Assembly: GCA_964388445.1 (NCBI GenBank) | Contig: CAYMAI010000001.1 | Location: 310,001-374,000, forward strand | Reading direction: 5' to 3' | Source: CAYMAI01 sp964388445 | GTDB taxonomy: Bacteria; 4484-113; JAGGVC01 | Length of the DNA: 64,000 nt | Part shown: positions 51,329-60,063 of the stretch, piece by piece | Numbering within the stretch: position 1 is the first letter of the stretch | Layout of the letters: each line of letters starts with the position of its first letter | Program-made: the position numbers and the translations under genes | Notes under the pieces: generated by a model | The model's database searches: none | Told to the model about the DNA's origin: nothing | What the model saw: the letters and a program-made list of their open reading frames with translations, nothing else

Positions 51329-51697
51329 CGCGCATCATCGCCGCATTCGAGCGAATCATTAATAGACTTTCTCTACAAAAACTCTCTCCGTCCACATTCC
51401 CGCTCCGAACTTCCGGAATCCGATTTCCAAATTCGCAAACCCGCTTGTTTCCCAATTCGCAATCCAGTTTGGCGTTTTCCACGCTCCGGGTTTAAACAAC
51501 GCTCCCGGTTTAATAAGAAACACAATCTCCCGCTTCGCTTTGCATCTTGAATACACCTCAGAGTGCGCCACCGCATCCTTGGCGCACAACGGGATTTTAC
51601 CCCGATTTGCAGGTTTTAAACCGGCATCAGGCTCGCGTAAATAATCACAATCCCAAGCCGCGGGAAAGCGGTGAAAATGGTGTATAAATCTGTATAA
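51329..51697. repeat. ~370 bp direct repeat, copy A
   Basis: 51329-51671 aligns without gaps to 60064-60406 (343 nt) with about four mismatches, all in the first 60 nt. A weaker match continues to 51697, ending in TGTATAAAT and TGTATAA separated by one variable base. In copy B the repeat lies just upstream of the S8 protease, so it is the promoter-proximal part of the module. It holds a 76-codon frame, listed separately. The 51315-51779 stretch has no other gene. Confidence 0.92.
51359..51589 (-). CDS. 76-codon frame inside repeat copy A
   Basis: TTG-initiated frame starting MCAKDAVAHSEVYSRCKAKR and ending TERVFVEKVY. A minus-strand TAAAAT box at 51594-51599 ends 4 nt before the TTG. The frame is open in both repeat copies, but the copies are too similar to show selection. 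No family recognised. It may be non-coding leader sequence. Confidence 0.2.
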   Translation of the reverse strand: MCAKDAVAHSEVYSRCKAKREIVFLIKPGALFKPGAWKTPNWIANWETSGFANLEIGFRKFGAGMWTERVFVEKVY

Positions 51698-51815
51698 TGC
51701 GTGTAAAATACATCGGCGGGTTTATTTGGAAAAGCCAATGATGAGACGAAAACCGAGGTAGTTGCCGTAGGCGCCCGTATTGCAATATCTTGAAGGATGT
51801 GAGATATTACGGACC

Positions 51816-53060
51816 GTGACGCATGGTCATCAAACAAAAGGCAAGAGATACAAGCTTCGGACGCTGGCGCTTTACTACAGAAAAGGGGAAGTTGCCGTCG
51901 TCGAAAGCTGGCTGGTTGTAGGCCGGAAGGCTTACGAACTCTCAGCCGTGAGCAGGGAAAGCCTCGACGGCCTTCTTCCTCCGGCTTTTCGCGATGCCAT
52001 TACGCTCGGCAATATCCGGCAAGCCGTGTCGCGTGCCGAAAAAAGCGTCATTGCGGGTGACCGGGTTTACGCACCGGGAGTGAGGCCGGCGATATATTAT
52101 TGCGGAAAGGAATTTATCATATCGGATTTGTTTTTCATCGACTCAGAACAGGCGATAAGTTCGTACGAGTTAACGGCGGTAAAACTTGAACGCCCGCACC
52201 TGATAACCGCAATAACATCTGCCGCTCTATTACCGTTTTGGCACTATTACGGTTTCGATTACGTCGCCAAGTTTTTCGAATCGCGCTACGATATGTATTT
52301 AACCTATGTCGCGATGCTGGTTCCCGCGATGTATTACTTTTTTCAAAGGCGCACGCTCAAAATAGAATTCGGAGGCCGGTTCGAGCACGTTTACGGCACT
52401 CACAAGCTCTCCGGGGGAGAATTGCCCGAAGTATGCAGCGCGATATCCGCGATGCTCGACAAAAGGCCGCACCTGGAAACGGTTGCCGCCGCGCCTTCGG
52501 CCAATGAATCCGCTAATGCGCTCGTCGGCGAAGGAAAAACGGGCGAAAGCGCTTCGGAGCGGGAATGGGAAAACGCAGACGGCGTTTATGACGAACAAGA
52601 AAGAATAAACTCGCATATGCGAAAGCGAATGGCGCAAAAGTATTCGGCAATGCAGATGAAGGAGGACTCGCGCGGCTATTACGTGGATGAAAATGATGTG
52701 ACGGTAACCGCGAACAGAGCAAGGATATTCGGAGTCGAATTCCAAATCGACGACGTGGATTCGGTTGAAATTAGGCAAATGGGCTGCTTTGCAATGTTGG
52801 CTAATATTATTGGCATAATCGCAATGCTCTACGTTTTAATTGATGGAAAAATTCCCGTACCAAAGCCATATAATATGATACTTATTGTTGCATCGCTTGG
52901 ATATCTTATGTTAATTCAATGGCTGTCGAATAAGCAAAAACTTATCGTATATTTCAAAGACGGGACGGTCGAATATTTTCATTCGAATCGCGGAAAGCAA
53001 CTCGATAAGGCTCATCAAGCGCTTTTCTTTTTAACGCTGGACGATGGAGGAGAGGGCTAA
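51816..53060 (+). CDS. Membrane protein with two DUF6232-like modules
   Basis: About 414 aa. Two similar modules are seen. The first (from about residue 75) has VYAPGVRPAIYYCGKEFIISD, a Tyr/Glu strand, two hydrophobic spans and LKIEFGGRFEHVYGTHKLSG. The second (from about residue 285) has RGYYVDENDVTVTANRARIFG, IDDVDSVEIRQMG, two spans and KLIVYFKDGTVEYFHSN. This strand-two spans-strand layout matches DUF6232. An acidic linker joins them. The start is unclear: GTG at 51816 follows a TATTAC box by 5 nt; a TTG at 51780 is an alternative. Confidence 0.65.
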   Translation: MTHGHQTKGKRYKLRTLALYYRKGEVAVVESWLVVGRKAYELSAVSRESLDGLLPPAFRDAITLGNIRQAVSRAEKSVIAGDRVYAPGVRPAIYYCGKEFIISDLFFIDSEQAISSYELTAVKLERPHLITAITSAALLPFWHYYGFDYVAKFFESRYDMYLTYVAMLVPAMYYFFQRRTLKIEFGGRFEHVYGTHKLSGGELPEVCSAISAMLDKRPHLETVAAAPSANESANALVGEGKTGESASEREWENADGVYDEQERINSHMRKRMAQKYSAMQMKEDSRGYYVDENDVTVTANRARIFGVEFQIDDVDSVEIRQMGCFAMLANIIGIIAMLYVLIDGKIPVPKPYNMILIVASLGYLMLIQWLSNKQKLIVYFKDGTVEYFHSNRGKQLDKAHQALFFLTLDDGGEG

Positions 53061-53078
53061 TGGGTTTCGCGCTTGCAA

Positions 53079-55232
53079 TTATTCCCGCGCCTCTGAGTTG
53101 ATTTTTCCGTTTCCAAATTTCGCCGCCAATTTCAAATATGCCGCGTATACAACGTAAAGGAGGCTGCCGTTTATCATCCCGATTGCCGCGCCGAGAAGCG
53201 TGCGGGTAAGGCTGATTCCAATCGGCGTATGCAAATGGCAGAACGTGTTGACGATGCTCGTGAACGCCACCGCGCCGATGAGAAGAAGCACGATGGAGGG
53301 TTGTTTGCGCCTGAAAAAGTACGCGAGGAAAAAGAAAAACGCCGGAAGCCCGAACAGCTCTTTCGTTCGCGGCCTGACTGCAAGCAGGTCTTCGAGCCGC
53401 TCGCGGAACAAAAGCTCCAATTGCGCGACCCCGATCGGCGCTTCGTTTCCGCTGCGAAGAAGTATCAGCGCGAGCGCGGCGATGCCGAGAAACACGACCA
53501 TCATATCCACGAATTTTATGTCGAGGTCGAGGAGCGAATTCAGCCGTTCAATCCAGCCCGGAAGTTTTTTCGCATTTCCGTTTTCGCCGCCGCCGGAAAC
53601 CTCGCCCTTAAACTTGAGCGATGCAAGATTCCAAAAATACACCGCGATTAAAAGAACGGGCAGCGCGAGAGATAGCATAACGCCTTTGAAGGTTTCCACT
53701 TTTACGAACGCGTCCGCCGAGTTTATCAGCGCGTACACGAAAATTCCGCCCAGCGCGCTTGCGGCGATTGCGATTAGATATGCCGAAAGCACGCGGCCGT
53801 AGTTCGCCGGAACTTGTTCCTTGCCGCGAAGCAGCAGCGCGATGGCGAGCGCGGCGCCCGCGACCGGCGCGAGAATCGCGGCGACAAGCGCCCAGCCGGA
53901 ATATAGCAGGGCGGGCGATTTGATAAACAGCGCGGCGCTTCCCGCGATGGAAAGAGCCCAGAAAGCCGGCTCCATCCACATCGGCGCCGCGAAAAACAGC
54001 CGGATCATCAATGCTGCGAGCGAGATGACGCCGAGCGCGGCGAGAAGTTTCAGCGGATGCAGGTCTTGAAAATCCGGCGGCGACGGTTCGCGCGCGACGT
54101 TGAAGCCGTGGCGGTTTATCGCATCGAAAAGCGAGCCGTAATATTCGAGGTTGAATTCGAGAGCGCTCTCGGATTTTGCGCCGCGCCCTTCGTCCACGAA
54201 AAGCCCGGTGAAAAACGGACGGACGTATACCAGCCTGACGTTTCTTTCCTTCAGCGCTCGAACGAACCGCGACTGCGCGACGGATGGCTTTTGTTTGACC
54301 ATTTCTTCCGCGCTGATGCTGTGCGTTATTACGACGTCCGGCGAAAGCATCGACGCGAGCGCGCCGGCGCCGTCCTGAATTTCGAATTCTATCCAGCCCC
54401 AATACCAGCCGTATTTTTCGATTTCCGCTGCGGTTGCGGCGACGTTGTTCGGATAACCGAGAACCGCGTCGCCCTCGAAAATGACGGTGCGCACGTCCGC
54501 GGGCGCGGCCGGCGAAATCGTAAGCTCGCTCACCTTTTGCAAATCGGCGAAGACCGCGGCAAGGTCGTTTGCGTCGTACTTCGGATTATTCGTCACTCGC
54601 GCGACGACGTCGAAGCCCGCCGCTCGTACCCGACGCCATTCGCCCTTGTCGAAACCGAGATTTATTTTATTCAGGTCAACTTCGGCTTCGCGCGGAATGC
54701 TGATTAGAAACCAGCCGCCCGCGGCAGCCCCCGCATCCGGCGATGGCAGCCGTTCGAGCGCGACCGGAACCGAAATGAAATTTTCGCCGTATAGCAGCTT
54801 CAGCCTTTCGCGCGCAGCCTCCTCGCGCTCTTCGCCGAAAATGCAGAAATTGCGGCGCGCCAAAACCGAATCGAGAATATCCGCCAGGCGCGGATTATCC
54901 TCCGCCCACTTTAAAATCAAGTCGTCGCCGGCTTCGAATAGGTAACCCTTTTCATGCGCTGCGAGAAAAGTGAGTTCGCTGACCGCCATGCTGGAAAAGC
55001 CGGTCGAGCGAAGCCTTGCGAGCACGCTTTCTATCGATTGGCCGCTAACCTGCGCAAGCTGGAAAGCCGCGTTGTAATCGAGACAAACGACGGCGTCGCG
55101 ATAGCGCCGGTCCCAATCGGCGCGCTGTACGAGCAGCAGAATCGCCGAAATCGTTCCGAGCGCGATCAAAAACAGCGGGATGAAAACGCTTGCGGGTACG
55201 CCGATTATTCGCAAAGGAGTTTTACCTGCCAT
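53079..55232 (-). CDS. DUF5693 family polytopic membrane protein
   Basis: A 717-residue protein. One N-terminal span (about 10-36) is followed by a large extracytoplasmic domain (VVCLDYNAAFQLAQVSGQS, LARLRSTGFSSMAVSELTFL), which is the typical DUF5693 opening, then about nine C-terminal spans. In other bacteria such genes lie near polysaccharide or S-layer export genes, but the function is unknown. It overlaps the upstream small exported protein by 11 nt. Confidence 0.75.
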   Translation of the reverse strand: MAGKTPLRIIGVPASVFIPLFLIALGTISAILLLVQRADWDRRYRDAVVCLDYNAAFQLAQVSGQSIESVLARLRSTGFSSMAVSELTFLAAHEKGYLFEAGDDLILKWAEDNPRLADILDSVLARRNFCIFGEEREEAARERLKLLYGENFISVPVALERLPSPDAGAAAGGWFLISIPREAEVDLNKINLGFDKGEWRRVRAAGFDVVARVTNNPKYDANDLAAVFADLQKVSELTISPAAPADVRTVIFEGDAVLGYPNNVAATAAEIEKYGWYWGWIEFEIQDGAGALASMLSPDVVITHSISAEEMVKQKPSVAQSRFVRALKERNVRLVYVRPFFTGLFVDEGRGAKSESALEFNLEYYGSLFDAINRHGFNVAREPSPPDFQDLHPLKLLAALGVISLAALMIRLFFAAPMWMEPAFWALSIAGSAALFIKSPALLYSGWALVAAILAPVAGAALAIALLLRGKEQVPANYGRVLSAYLIAIAASALGGIFVYALINSADAFVKVETFKGVMLSLALPVLLIAVYFWNLASLKFKGEVSGGGENGNAKKLPGWIERLNSLLDLDIKFVDMMVVFLGIAALALILLRSGNEAPIGVAQLELLFRERLEDLLAVRPRTKELFGLPAFFFFLAYFFRRKQPSIVLLLIGAVAFTSIVNTFCHLHTPIGISLTRTLLGAAIGMINGSLLYVVYAAYLKLAAKFGNGKINSEARE

Positions 55233-55626
55233 TTCTTACGAGCACCTGAACTTCGGTGGCAAACTTGATGGGGAAGTCTCCGCTCGCGGCGCATATGTAG
55301 TGGCGGTTCACGGAAAGCGCGGAATCTCCGGCAACCGCTCCTTGAGTCAGGTCGATCACTTTGTCCATTTTGGCCTTGTCCGCCTCGACGGAAATCGCAA
55401 GGTCGTTCGCGAAAATGACGACGAATTCGGTGCCTTCGCCAATAGTCAAGGTTCCGCCCGCCGGAATTTGTACGCGCTGCCACTTGCCGAGGCTGTCGGC
55501 GTAGCTTTTGGTAATAAGCGGGTCTTCGCGGCTTCCCGGTGCGGGGTCTTTCGACGCCCACACAATGCCGGCAAGCAACAAAATTGCGGCGAGCGCCGCC
55601 GCCGAAAGCAGGTAGATACGATTCAT
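55222..55626 (-). CDS. Small exported protein with DPLITKSYAD motif
   Basis: A 134-residue protein with a signal/anchor (about 5-24, LLSAAALAAILLLAGIVW). The segment SREDPLITKSYADSLGKW resembles a motif seen in small exported proteins that precede DUF5693 genes and in some S-layer-like proteins. The rest is beta-rich (TLTIGEGTEFVVIFANDL, RHYICAASGDF). GGGAGG lies 4 nt before the ATG. Translationally coupled to the DUF5693 gene. Confidence 0.65.
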   Translation of the reverse strand: MNRIYLLSAAALAAILLLAGIVWASKDPAPGSREDPLITKSYADSLGKWQRVQIPAGGTLTIGEGTEFVVIFANDLAISVEADKAKMDKVIDLTQGAVAGDSALSVNRHYICAASGDFPIKFATEVQVLVRNGR

Positions 55627-55642
55627 GGCGCCTCCCGCGTGG

Positions 55643-55651
55643 ATTATATCA
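55643..55651 (-). promoter_or_regulatory. Extended -10 promoter for the DUF5693 operon
   Basis: Minus-strand TGATATAAT is a perfect extended -10, leaving a leader of about 10 nt that still includes the GGGAGG ribosome site. Confidence 0.6.
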
Positions 55652-55686
55652 AAGCCGCATCGGGAAGCGCGCCTGCCGCCGCCGGC

Positions 55687-55974
55687 TTATCTGTCATGGG
55701 CGTGAACGTTGAACAGAAGCGACTGCAGGAAATAGAACATCGTCATCGCGATAGCGGCTACGAAAACGATGAGGAGTTTGTTGAGGGACGCGGTCCAATA
55801 GGCGCTGACGCCGGTTACCTCGAATAAGAGGTATGCGGTGAACGCCGACACGCCGAGCGCCAGAATTTTCTTCAAAAAAGCCAGCTTGGCGGGAAGCAGC
55901 CATATGACAACTCCGCCCGCAAGCCAGAGCACGACGACGAACTGCCAAAAGTAAACTTTCACCATTTCGACCAT
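55687..55974 (-). CDS. Three-span membrane protein, 95 aa
   Basis: Hydrophobic segments at about 8-26, 33-54 and 66-88 (VVVLWLAGGVVIWLLPAKLAF, LLIVFVAAIAMTMFYFLQSL). GGAGAGGTG lies 8 nt before the ATG. It lies between the trkA-like gene and the DUF5693 operon in the same direction. No family recognised. Confidence 0.6.
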   Translation of the reverse strand: MVEMVKVYFWQFVVVLWLAGGVVIWLLPAKLAFLKKILALGVSAFTAYLLFEVTGVSAYWTASLNKLLIVFVAAIAMTMFYFLQSLLFNVHAHDR

Positions 55975-56037
55975 TGATCAGACACCTCTCCAAGCCCGCT
56001 TCAAAGTGCCATCCCCAACGTTAAATAATACCCCGGC

Positions 56038-56691
56038 TTACCCGAAATGATGCAGAAATTTTTCAATATCCGAATCGGTTCCAATGACCCACAAATGAGA
56101 ATCAGCCGGTATTTCCCCGTCAGGATTGGGATTTACGTCAAGTTTGCCGCCCGTCTCCAGCGCGACCACGTTGAAACCGTGCTTTGCCCTAAGGTCTGCG
56201 CCGCGCAACGTCTTTCCGACCAGCTTTTTGGGAGTTTGAACTTTCGAAAACTTGTAGCCGCCCGGAAGGTCCACGATTTCGCCGATGGCGTGGAACTCGA
56301 TTAAATGCACCAGCCGTTTCGCCATGTCCTTTTCGGGAATGATAACCTCGTCAGCCCCGACTTTTGAAAGAATGCGTGCGTGAACTTCGTCGCGCGCCTT
56401 CGCCAGAACCCGCGGCACGCCGAGCTCTTTTAGGCACATCGTGGCGAGAATGCTGGCTTCTAGGTCGCGCCCGATGGCGACGATTACGGCGTCGAAATTG
56501 GAAATGCCGACGGCTTCCAGGCTCGACGGGTCGGTCGCGTCAAGTTCCACCGCGTTTCGCGCGATGTCCGACGCCTTTTGGACGATCGACAGGTCGCGGT
56601 CGATGGCAAGCACCTCGTGCCTGTCCGCGAGAAGCGTCTCGACCGCCGCCAGCCCGAAGCGCCCAAGCCCGATTACAGCGTATTGACCCAT
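56038..56691 (-). CDS. TrkA/KtrA-type potassium uptake regulator
   Basis: A 218-residue RCK protein. The Rossmann domain MGQYAVIGLGRFGLAAVETLL has the full G-x-G-x-x-G; AIDRDLSIVQ carries the acidic ribose-binding residue; DATDPSSLEAVGISNFDAVIVAIG is typical. The C-terminal RCK-C lobe (LVGKTLRGADLRAKHGFNVVAL) is complete. It normally gates a TrkH/KtrB pore by binding NAD(H), ATP or c-di-AMP; no pore gene is in the window. The ATG at 56691 is preferred to a TTG six codons upstream. Confidence 0.92.
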   Translation of the reverse strand: MGQYAVIGLGRFGLAAVETLLADRHEVLAIDRDLSIVQKASDIARNAVELDATDPSSLEAVGISNFDAVIVAIGRDLEASILATMCLKELGVPRVLAKARDEVHARILSKVGADEVIIPEKDMAKRLVHLIEFHAIGEIVDLPGGYKFSKVQTPKKLVGKTLRGADLRAKHGFNVVALETGGKLDVNPNPDGEIPADSHLWVIGTDSDIEKFLHHFG

Positions 56692-56708
56692 AGGGTTGAC
56701 CCGCCGCA

Positions 56709-56717
56709 ATTATATCA
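56709..56717 (-). promoter_or_regulatory. Extended -10 promoter of the trkA-like gene
   Basis: Minus-strand TGATATAAT (perfect extended -10) ends 17 nt before the ATG, giving a leader of about 10 nt. Confidence 0.55.
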
Positions 56718-56818
56718 CGCGACGCCGCCACAACCGGAGCGCGATTGAAGGCCGATTCGGCTCCAGAACTTGGCCGGTTCGGCTGGCCGGAATACGCTTA
56801 AGGTATCAAGCGCCAAGA

Positions 56819-56848
56819 GCGCCCCGGCGGGAGAGGCCGCCGGAGCGC
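56819..56848 (-). terminator. GC-rich hairpin after the lipoprotein pair (module copy B)
   Basis: GCGCCCCGGCGG, loop GAGAGG, then CCGCCGGAGCGC: 12 bp stem with one G-U pair. No T-run. The sequence around it (to 56890) aligns with 50624-50700, so the hairpin is part of the duplicated module. Confidence 0.5.
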
Positions 56849-56887
56849 CGTAAACTGGGCGTCAACCCATCAATCTAGCGCGACGAG

Positions 56888-57493
56888 TCAGGAACCTTCG
56901 GGGGGGAGGACGGTGATGGGTATCAGTAAGTAAGTTGCATGTTCGTGATTTGGTCTAAGGCTAGAGCCTTGCCAATCTCCATTAATCGCTGGAATTCCAT
57001 TGCCGTATTCATACGAAACACCCAATCCGCCCCATTCGGCGGAATCCGCTGTCGGAATTTCCAGCATATACTCACCTTTCGCTAGTCCATCGATATAATA
57101 CGAAACTGATGTCTTAGAAGGTTTCACAATGCCCACAACCCGAACCCAAGTGGTTAATCTGATAATCCCGGCGGAATTAGGTTTCAATGGCAAGGCACTT
57201 TCAAGGAAATACTCCTTAAGCGCGTCCGGAAATCTGTCTGCCGAAACTTCCAAATCAACCTTAAAAGCCTCTCCTTCGCGAATCTTATCTGGAATGGTTA
57301 CCTCCTTGACGTAAGGTAAATATTCCGCAACACCAAAACCGCCGGGGGTGGCATAGCCGATTTTGCAGGAACTTGAAAAGCAAAAAACAGCAAATGCAAG
57401 GGTAAACACGGTAATGGTCAAATGCCCGCAAGCGTCGGAGAAATTAGGTTTGTTGTTCATGTTCATTGCCTGTTTGTTACGTAAGTTAAACAT
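56888..57493 (-). CDS. Lipoprotein paralogue 3 of the protease-linked family
   Basis: About 201 aa with a hydrophobic segment ending CFSSSC (lipobox-like). Family features: AEYLPYVKEVTIPDKIREGE, RLTTWV, GLAKGEYMLEI, PTADSAEWGG, HEHATYLLIPITVLPPEGS (in parts). It lies 6 nt after paralogue 2. The start is uncertain between 57493 and ATG codons about ten residues in, where AGGC precedes. It is the last gene before the hairpin and is clearly diverged from its neighbour, so the tandem duplication is old. Confidence 0.7.
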   Translation of the reverse strand: MFNLRNKQAMNMNNKPNFSDACGHLTITVFTLAFAVFCFSSSCKIGYATPGGFGVAEYLPYVKEVTIPDKIREGEAFKVDLEVSADRFPDALKEYFLESALPLKPNSAGIIRLTTWVRVVGIVKPSKTSVSYYIDGLAKGEYMLEIPTADSAEWGGLGVSYEYGNGIPAINGDWQGSSLRPNHEHATYLLIPITVLPPEGS

Positions 57494-57499
57494 TTCAGG

Positions 57500-58057
57500 T
57501 CAGGATTCTTCGGCGGGAAGAACGGTGATGGGGAATTCCAAAGTTGTCTCGTGCTCGTGTTTAGGCCTATCCCTACCATAAAATCCATAATACTTAATTT
57601 CGGTGCCCCCCCATTCCTCTGAATCCGCAGTTGCAATTACAAGTATGTATGTACCTGCGCTTAGTGGCGGAATTGAAACCGAAATTGAAGATCGCAAAGG
57701 GGAACTTGCGAAATCGAAAGGATCATATTGCATCCATGTGCTTACTAGAATCTTGTCTCCCGGCATATAAGTGTAATTTGCAGGATCGCTCTCGCCCGCC
57801 ATAAAACCCCGAAGTGCATTGGGATTGCGCAATGCTGAGACTTGCAGTATGACATCAAATTCTTCATCTTCAAAAAGATATTCAGGGACAATTGCAGACT
57901 CCACAAATGGAAGATATTCCCTATTCCAATTGGGAACAGGGCCTGCAATTCCGCGGTTACTGCACGAAGTCAATGTCAAGCTCATCAGACACAGCAAGAC
58001 AAATCTCATGTACAGCTTACCACCTTGTTGTTGAGCGTGTGGGTGTATGTTTCTCAT
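57500..58057 (-). CDS. Lipoprotein paralogue 2 of the protease-linked family
   Basis: About 185 aa starting at the ATG at 58057, which has a strong GGAGG 6 nt upstream overlapping the protease stop codon. The lipobox is TLTSC after MRFVLLCLMSL; an ATG at 58009 would give a shorter, more usual signal peptide. Family features: REYLPFVESAIVPEY, STWMQY, LSAGTYILVIATADSEEWGG, KHEHETTLEFPITVLPAEES (in parts). Co-transcribed and coupled with the S8 protease. Confidence 0.75.
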   Translation of the reverse strand: MRNIHPHAQQQGGKLYMRFVLLCLMSLTLTSCSNRGIAGPVPNWNREYLPFVESAIVPEYLFEDEEFDVILQVSALRNPNALRGFMAGESDPANYTYMPGDKILVSTWMQYDPFDFASSPLRSSISVSIPPLSAGTYILVIATADSEEWGGTEIKYYGFYGRDRPKHEHETTLEFPITVLPAEES

Positions 58058-58067
58058 TCCTAACCTC

Positions 58068-59996
58068 CTACCATCCATTGATTGCAGCGTAGTAATTTGC
58101 AATGCCAGCAATTGGCACTGCTCCGGTTTGATCCAAGTCCCGTCTGCGAGTATTTACTATTCTTGCTTGAACTTGGATATAGGTTGAGTCTGGGCGAATT
58201 CGGTACAAATGAAATGCAAGCGATGAAACTTGTGGTGCACATGCGGATGTCCCATTAAAGTGATCGTAGCCGGAAAAAGGTATTGTTGATAAATGGCGAC
58301 TTCCAGACATGAAATCCATAAAGTCATATATTCCCGATACCGGATAGGTTGTGTAGTTATCGCTGAAATAGTTAGAACCGTTGCCGATTTCTCCCGTGTC
58401 CCACTGAGTTCCGTAAAAGTTTGTCCTAAGCCCACTCACGCCTAAAACGTTGTCATGCGCCGCGGGATATGTGCGCAAGTGCTTGCGCTCGTTTCCAGCG
58501 CTTGCAACATATAACCGATCGTTTCGCCTTAGATCAAGCGATATTTCATCCTTCATGGTCTTCGGAGGATTCCAGTCCATGTACTTCCATCCTCCACCAA
58601 AACTCATATTGACTACTCTTACCTTCTCTCTCCAATTGAGATGAGGCTGTCGTGGATCGTGATGAAATTCGAACCTTAGCGCTCTTATTGCTTTTAGCAT
58701 CGAACCTGCAGTAAACTTTTCCAAATATCCATCGACAATATTGTCAACCTTTAATCGTATGGGGAGAATTTTTGCATTTGGAGCCATGCTTGCAGTGCCG
58801 ATGGAGTTGTTCGTAGCAGCCGAAATAATTCCCGCAACATTTGTACCATGTTTTGCCAGATTTCCGGTAACAGGATCGATAAATGTAGGCTCTCCCTTAC
58901 CTTTGCCTACTTCATAGGACTTATCCCAGCAGTCGACACCGATGTTGCTAATATGCCAATCTCGAACTCCTCCACCTTGAGTTGGACCGTTCAGATCTGG
59001 ATGGTTTCTATAAACCCCCGAATCAATGACCGCAACCATTTGGTCCGAAAAATTAGCGCTTCCTTGACCCCCTTCGGGCCCATAAGGTATTTGAGGAATC
59101 TGGTTCACGAAAAAGTGATTGATATAAAGCGCTTTGTTGCTGGTGTAATGCGTGTCGTTCGGAGGAGGATAATCTGCGGTATATTCGTCCATTGTATTTG
59201 GCTGAGCCTGTTCAATCTTCTGATGAGTGCTGAAATATGCGTAAGCGAGGTCGAATGTAGAAAATCTTTCCTCAGTGAATCTAAACTGAAACCATGCGAT
59301 TGAATTTCCCTCTTCTGGTTCTTCCGGCCCTTCAAACCAAGAAAAGATTACGTAAAGATCGTTAGCGGCAATGAAATTGCTAATTTCCTGCTCCGTCACT
59401 TCCTGCTTGAATAACACAATCATCTCGTCTTCAGCGATTTCGAATTCCCCGCCAGCGGGTGCAGTCCAAATAATTGTCTCCGGTGATTCTTCATTATAGT
59501 TTGTAGTAAAAAAGTCCTGCAGAGGTTCGTTAGTTACCAGAATGTTTCCGTTGGGCAGTTGATACGTGCCTGTAAACGGATCGGGACTTGAGAGGCGGTT
59601 AACGGTAACAAATTGCCCCGGAGAAATCTCGACAACGCTTTGGGAGATTACAGGACCCCAGGGATTAATCTGGTCCAAATAAGGATCCAACAGCGATTGC
59701 GGATCACCGATAGGACCTGCTATCTGCCTTTCCCAGCCTTCAGGCGGGTCGCCGCCGCTATCGAATGGCCCTTCGCCTCCGCCACCGGGATCGTTAGCAA
59801 TTGCGGTTTGCCGAGTTTTCTCTGGGTCTTTGGAATCGGCACCATCCTGCGATTGCTGCGAATCGATTCTTGCCCCTGCGGTCATCTTGGCGTCCCTGTC
59901 ACAAGACATCAGCGCAAAGGCGCACATCATTACAAGGGCGAGTAAAACTACCCCCCCCCCCCAGCCGGGGGCAAACGAAAACTTGGACTTTTTCAT
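58068..59996 (-). CDS. Membrane-anchored S8 (subtilisin-like) serine protease
   Basis: A 642-residue protease. The signal peptide ends in lipobox FALMSC (Cys about 32), then a Pro/Gly-rich linker and an I9-like propeptide (EDEMIVLFKQEVTEQEISNF). The catalytic triad is complete: Asp in VAVIDSGVYRNHPDL, His in KHGTNVAGIISA, Ser in FNGTSACAPQVSSLAF, with oxyanion region VASAGNERKH. It ends IAGIANYYAAINGW. AGGAG precedes the ATG by 7 nt. A run of 12 G (59951-59962) lies in codons 12-16. The copy here is in frame (ON). Clearly richer in A+T than the housekeeping genes nearby. Confidence 0.93.
   Translation of the reverse strand: MKKSKFSFAPGWGGGVVLLALVMMCAFALMSCDRDAKMTAGARIDSQQSQDGADSKDPEKTRQTAIANDPGGGGEGPFDSGGDPPEGWERQIAGPIGDPQSLLDPYLDQINPWGPVISQSVVEISPGQFVTVNRLSSPDPFTGTYQLPNGNILVTNEPLQDFFTTNYNEESPETIIWTAPAGGEFEIAEDEMIVLFKQEVTEQEISNFIAANDLYVIFSWFEGPEEPEEGNSIAWFQFRFTEERFSTFDLAYAYFSTHQKIEQAQPNTMDEYTADYPPPNDTHYTSNKALYINHFFVNQIPQIPYGPEGGQGSANFSDQMVAVIDSGVYRNHPDLNGPTQGGGVRDWHISNIGVDCWDKSYEVGKGKGEPTFIDPVTGNLAKHGTNVAGIISAATNNSIGTASMAPNAKILPIRLKVDNIVDGYLEKFTAGSMLKAIRALRFEFHHDPRQPHLNWREKVRVVNMSFGGGWKYMDWNPPKTMKDEISLDLRRNDRLYVASAGNERKHLRTYPAAHDNVLGVSGLRTNFYGTQWDTGEIGNGSNYFSDNYTTYPVSGIYDFMDFMSGSRHLSTIPFSGYDHFNGTSACAPQVSSLAFHLYRIRPDSTYIQVQARIVNTRRRDLDQTGAVPIAGIANYYAAINGW
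59951..59962. repeat. 12-nt homopolymer (poly-G on the coding strand) in the protease signal peptide
   Basis: Twelve consecutive C on the plus strand, encoding Trp-Gly-Gly-Gly-Val on the minus strand, near the start of the S8 protease gene. It is the longest homopolymer I saw in the window. Slippage by one base would shift the frame within the signal peptide and switch the gene off. Confidence 0.95.
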
Positions 59997-60063
59997 GTCC
60001 TACTCCTTTGGTTGAATTTTGAAATATCGCGTACGCTTGGGCGGGCGTTCTTACGCCGCGCCG

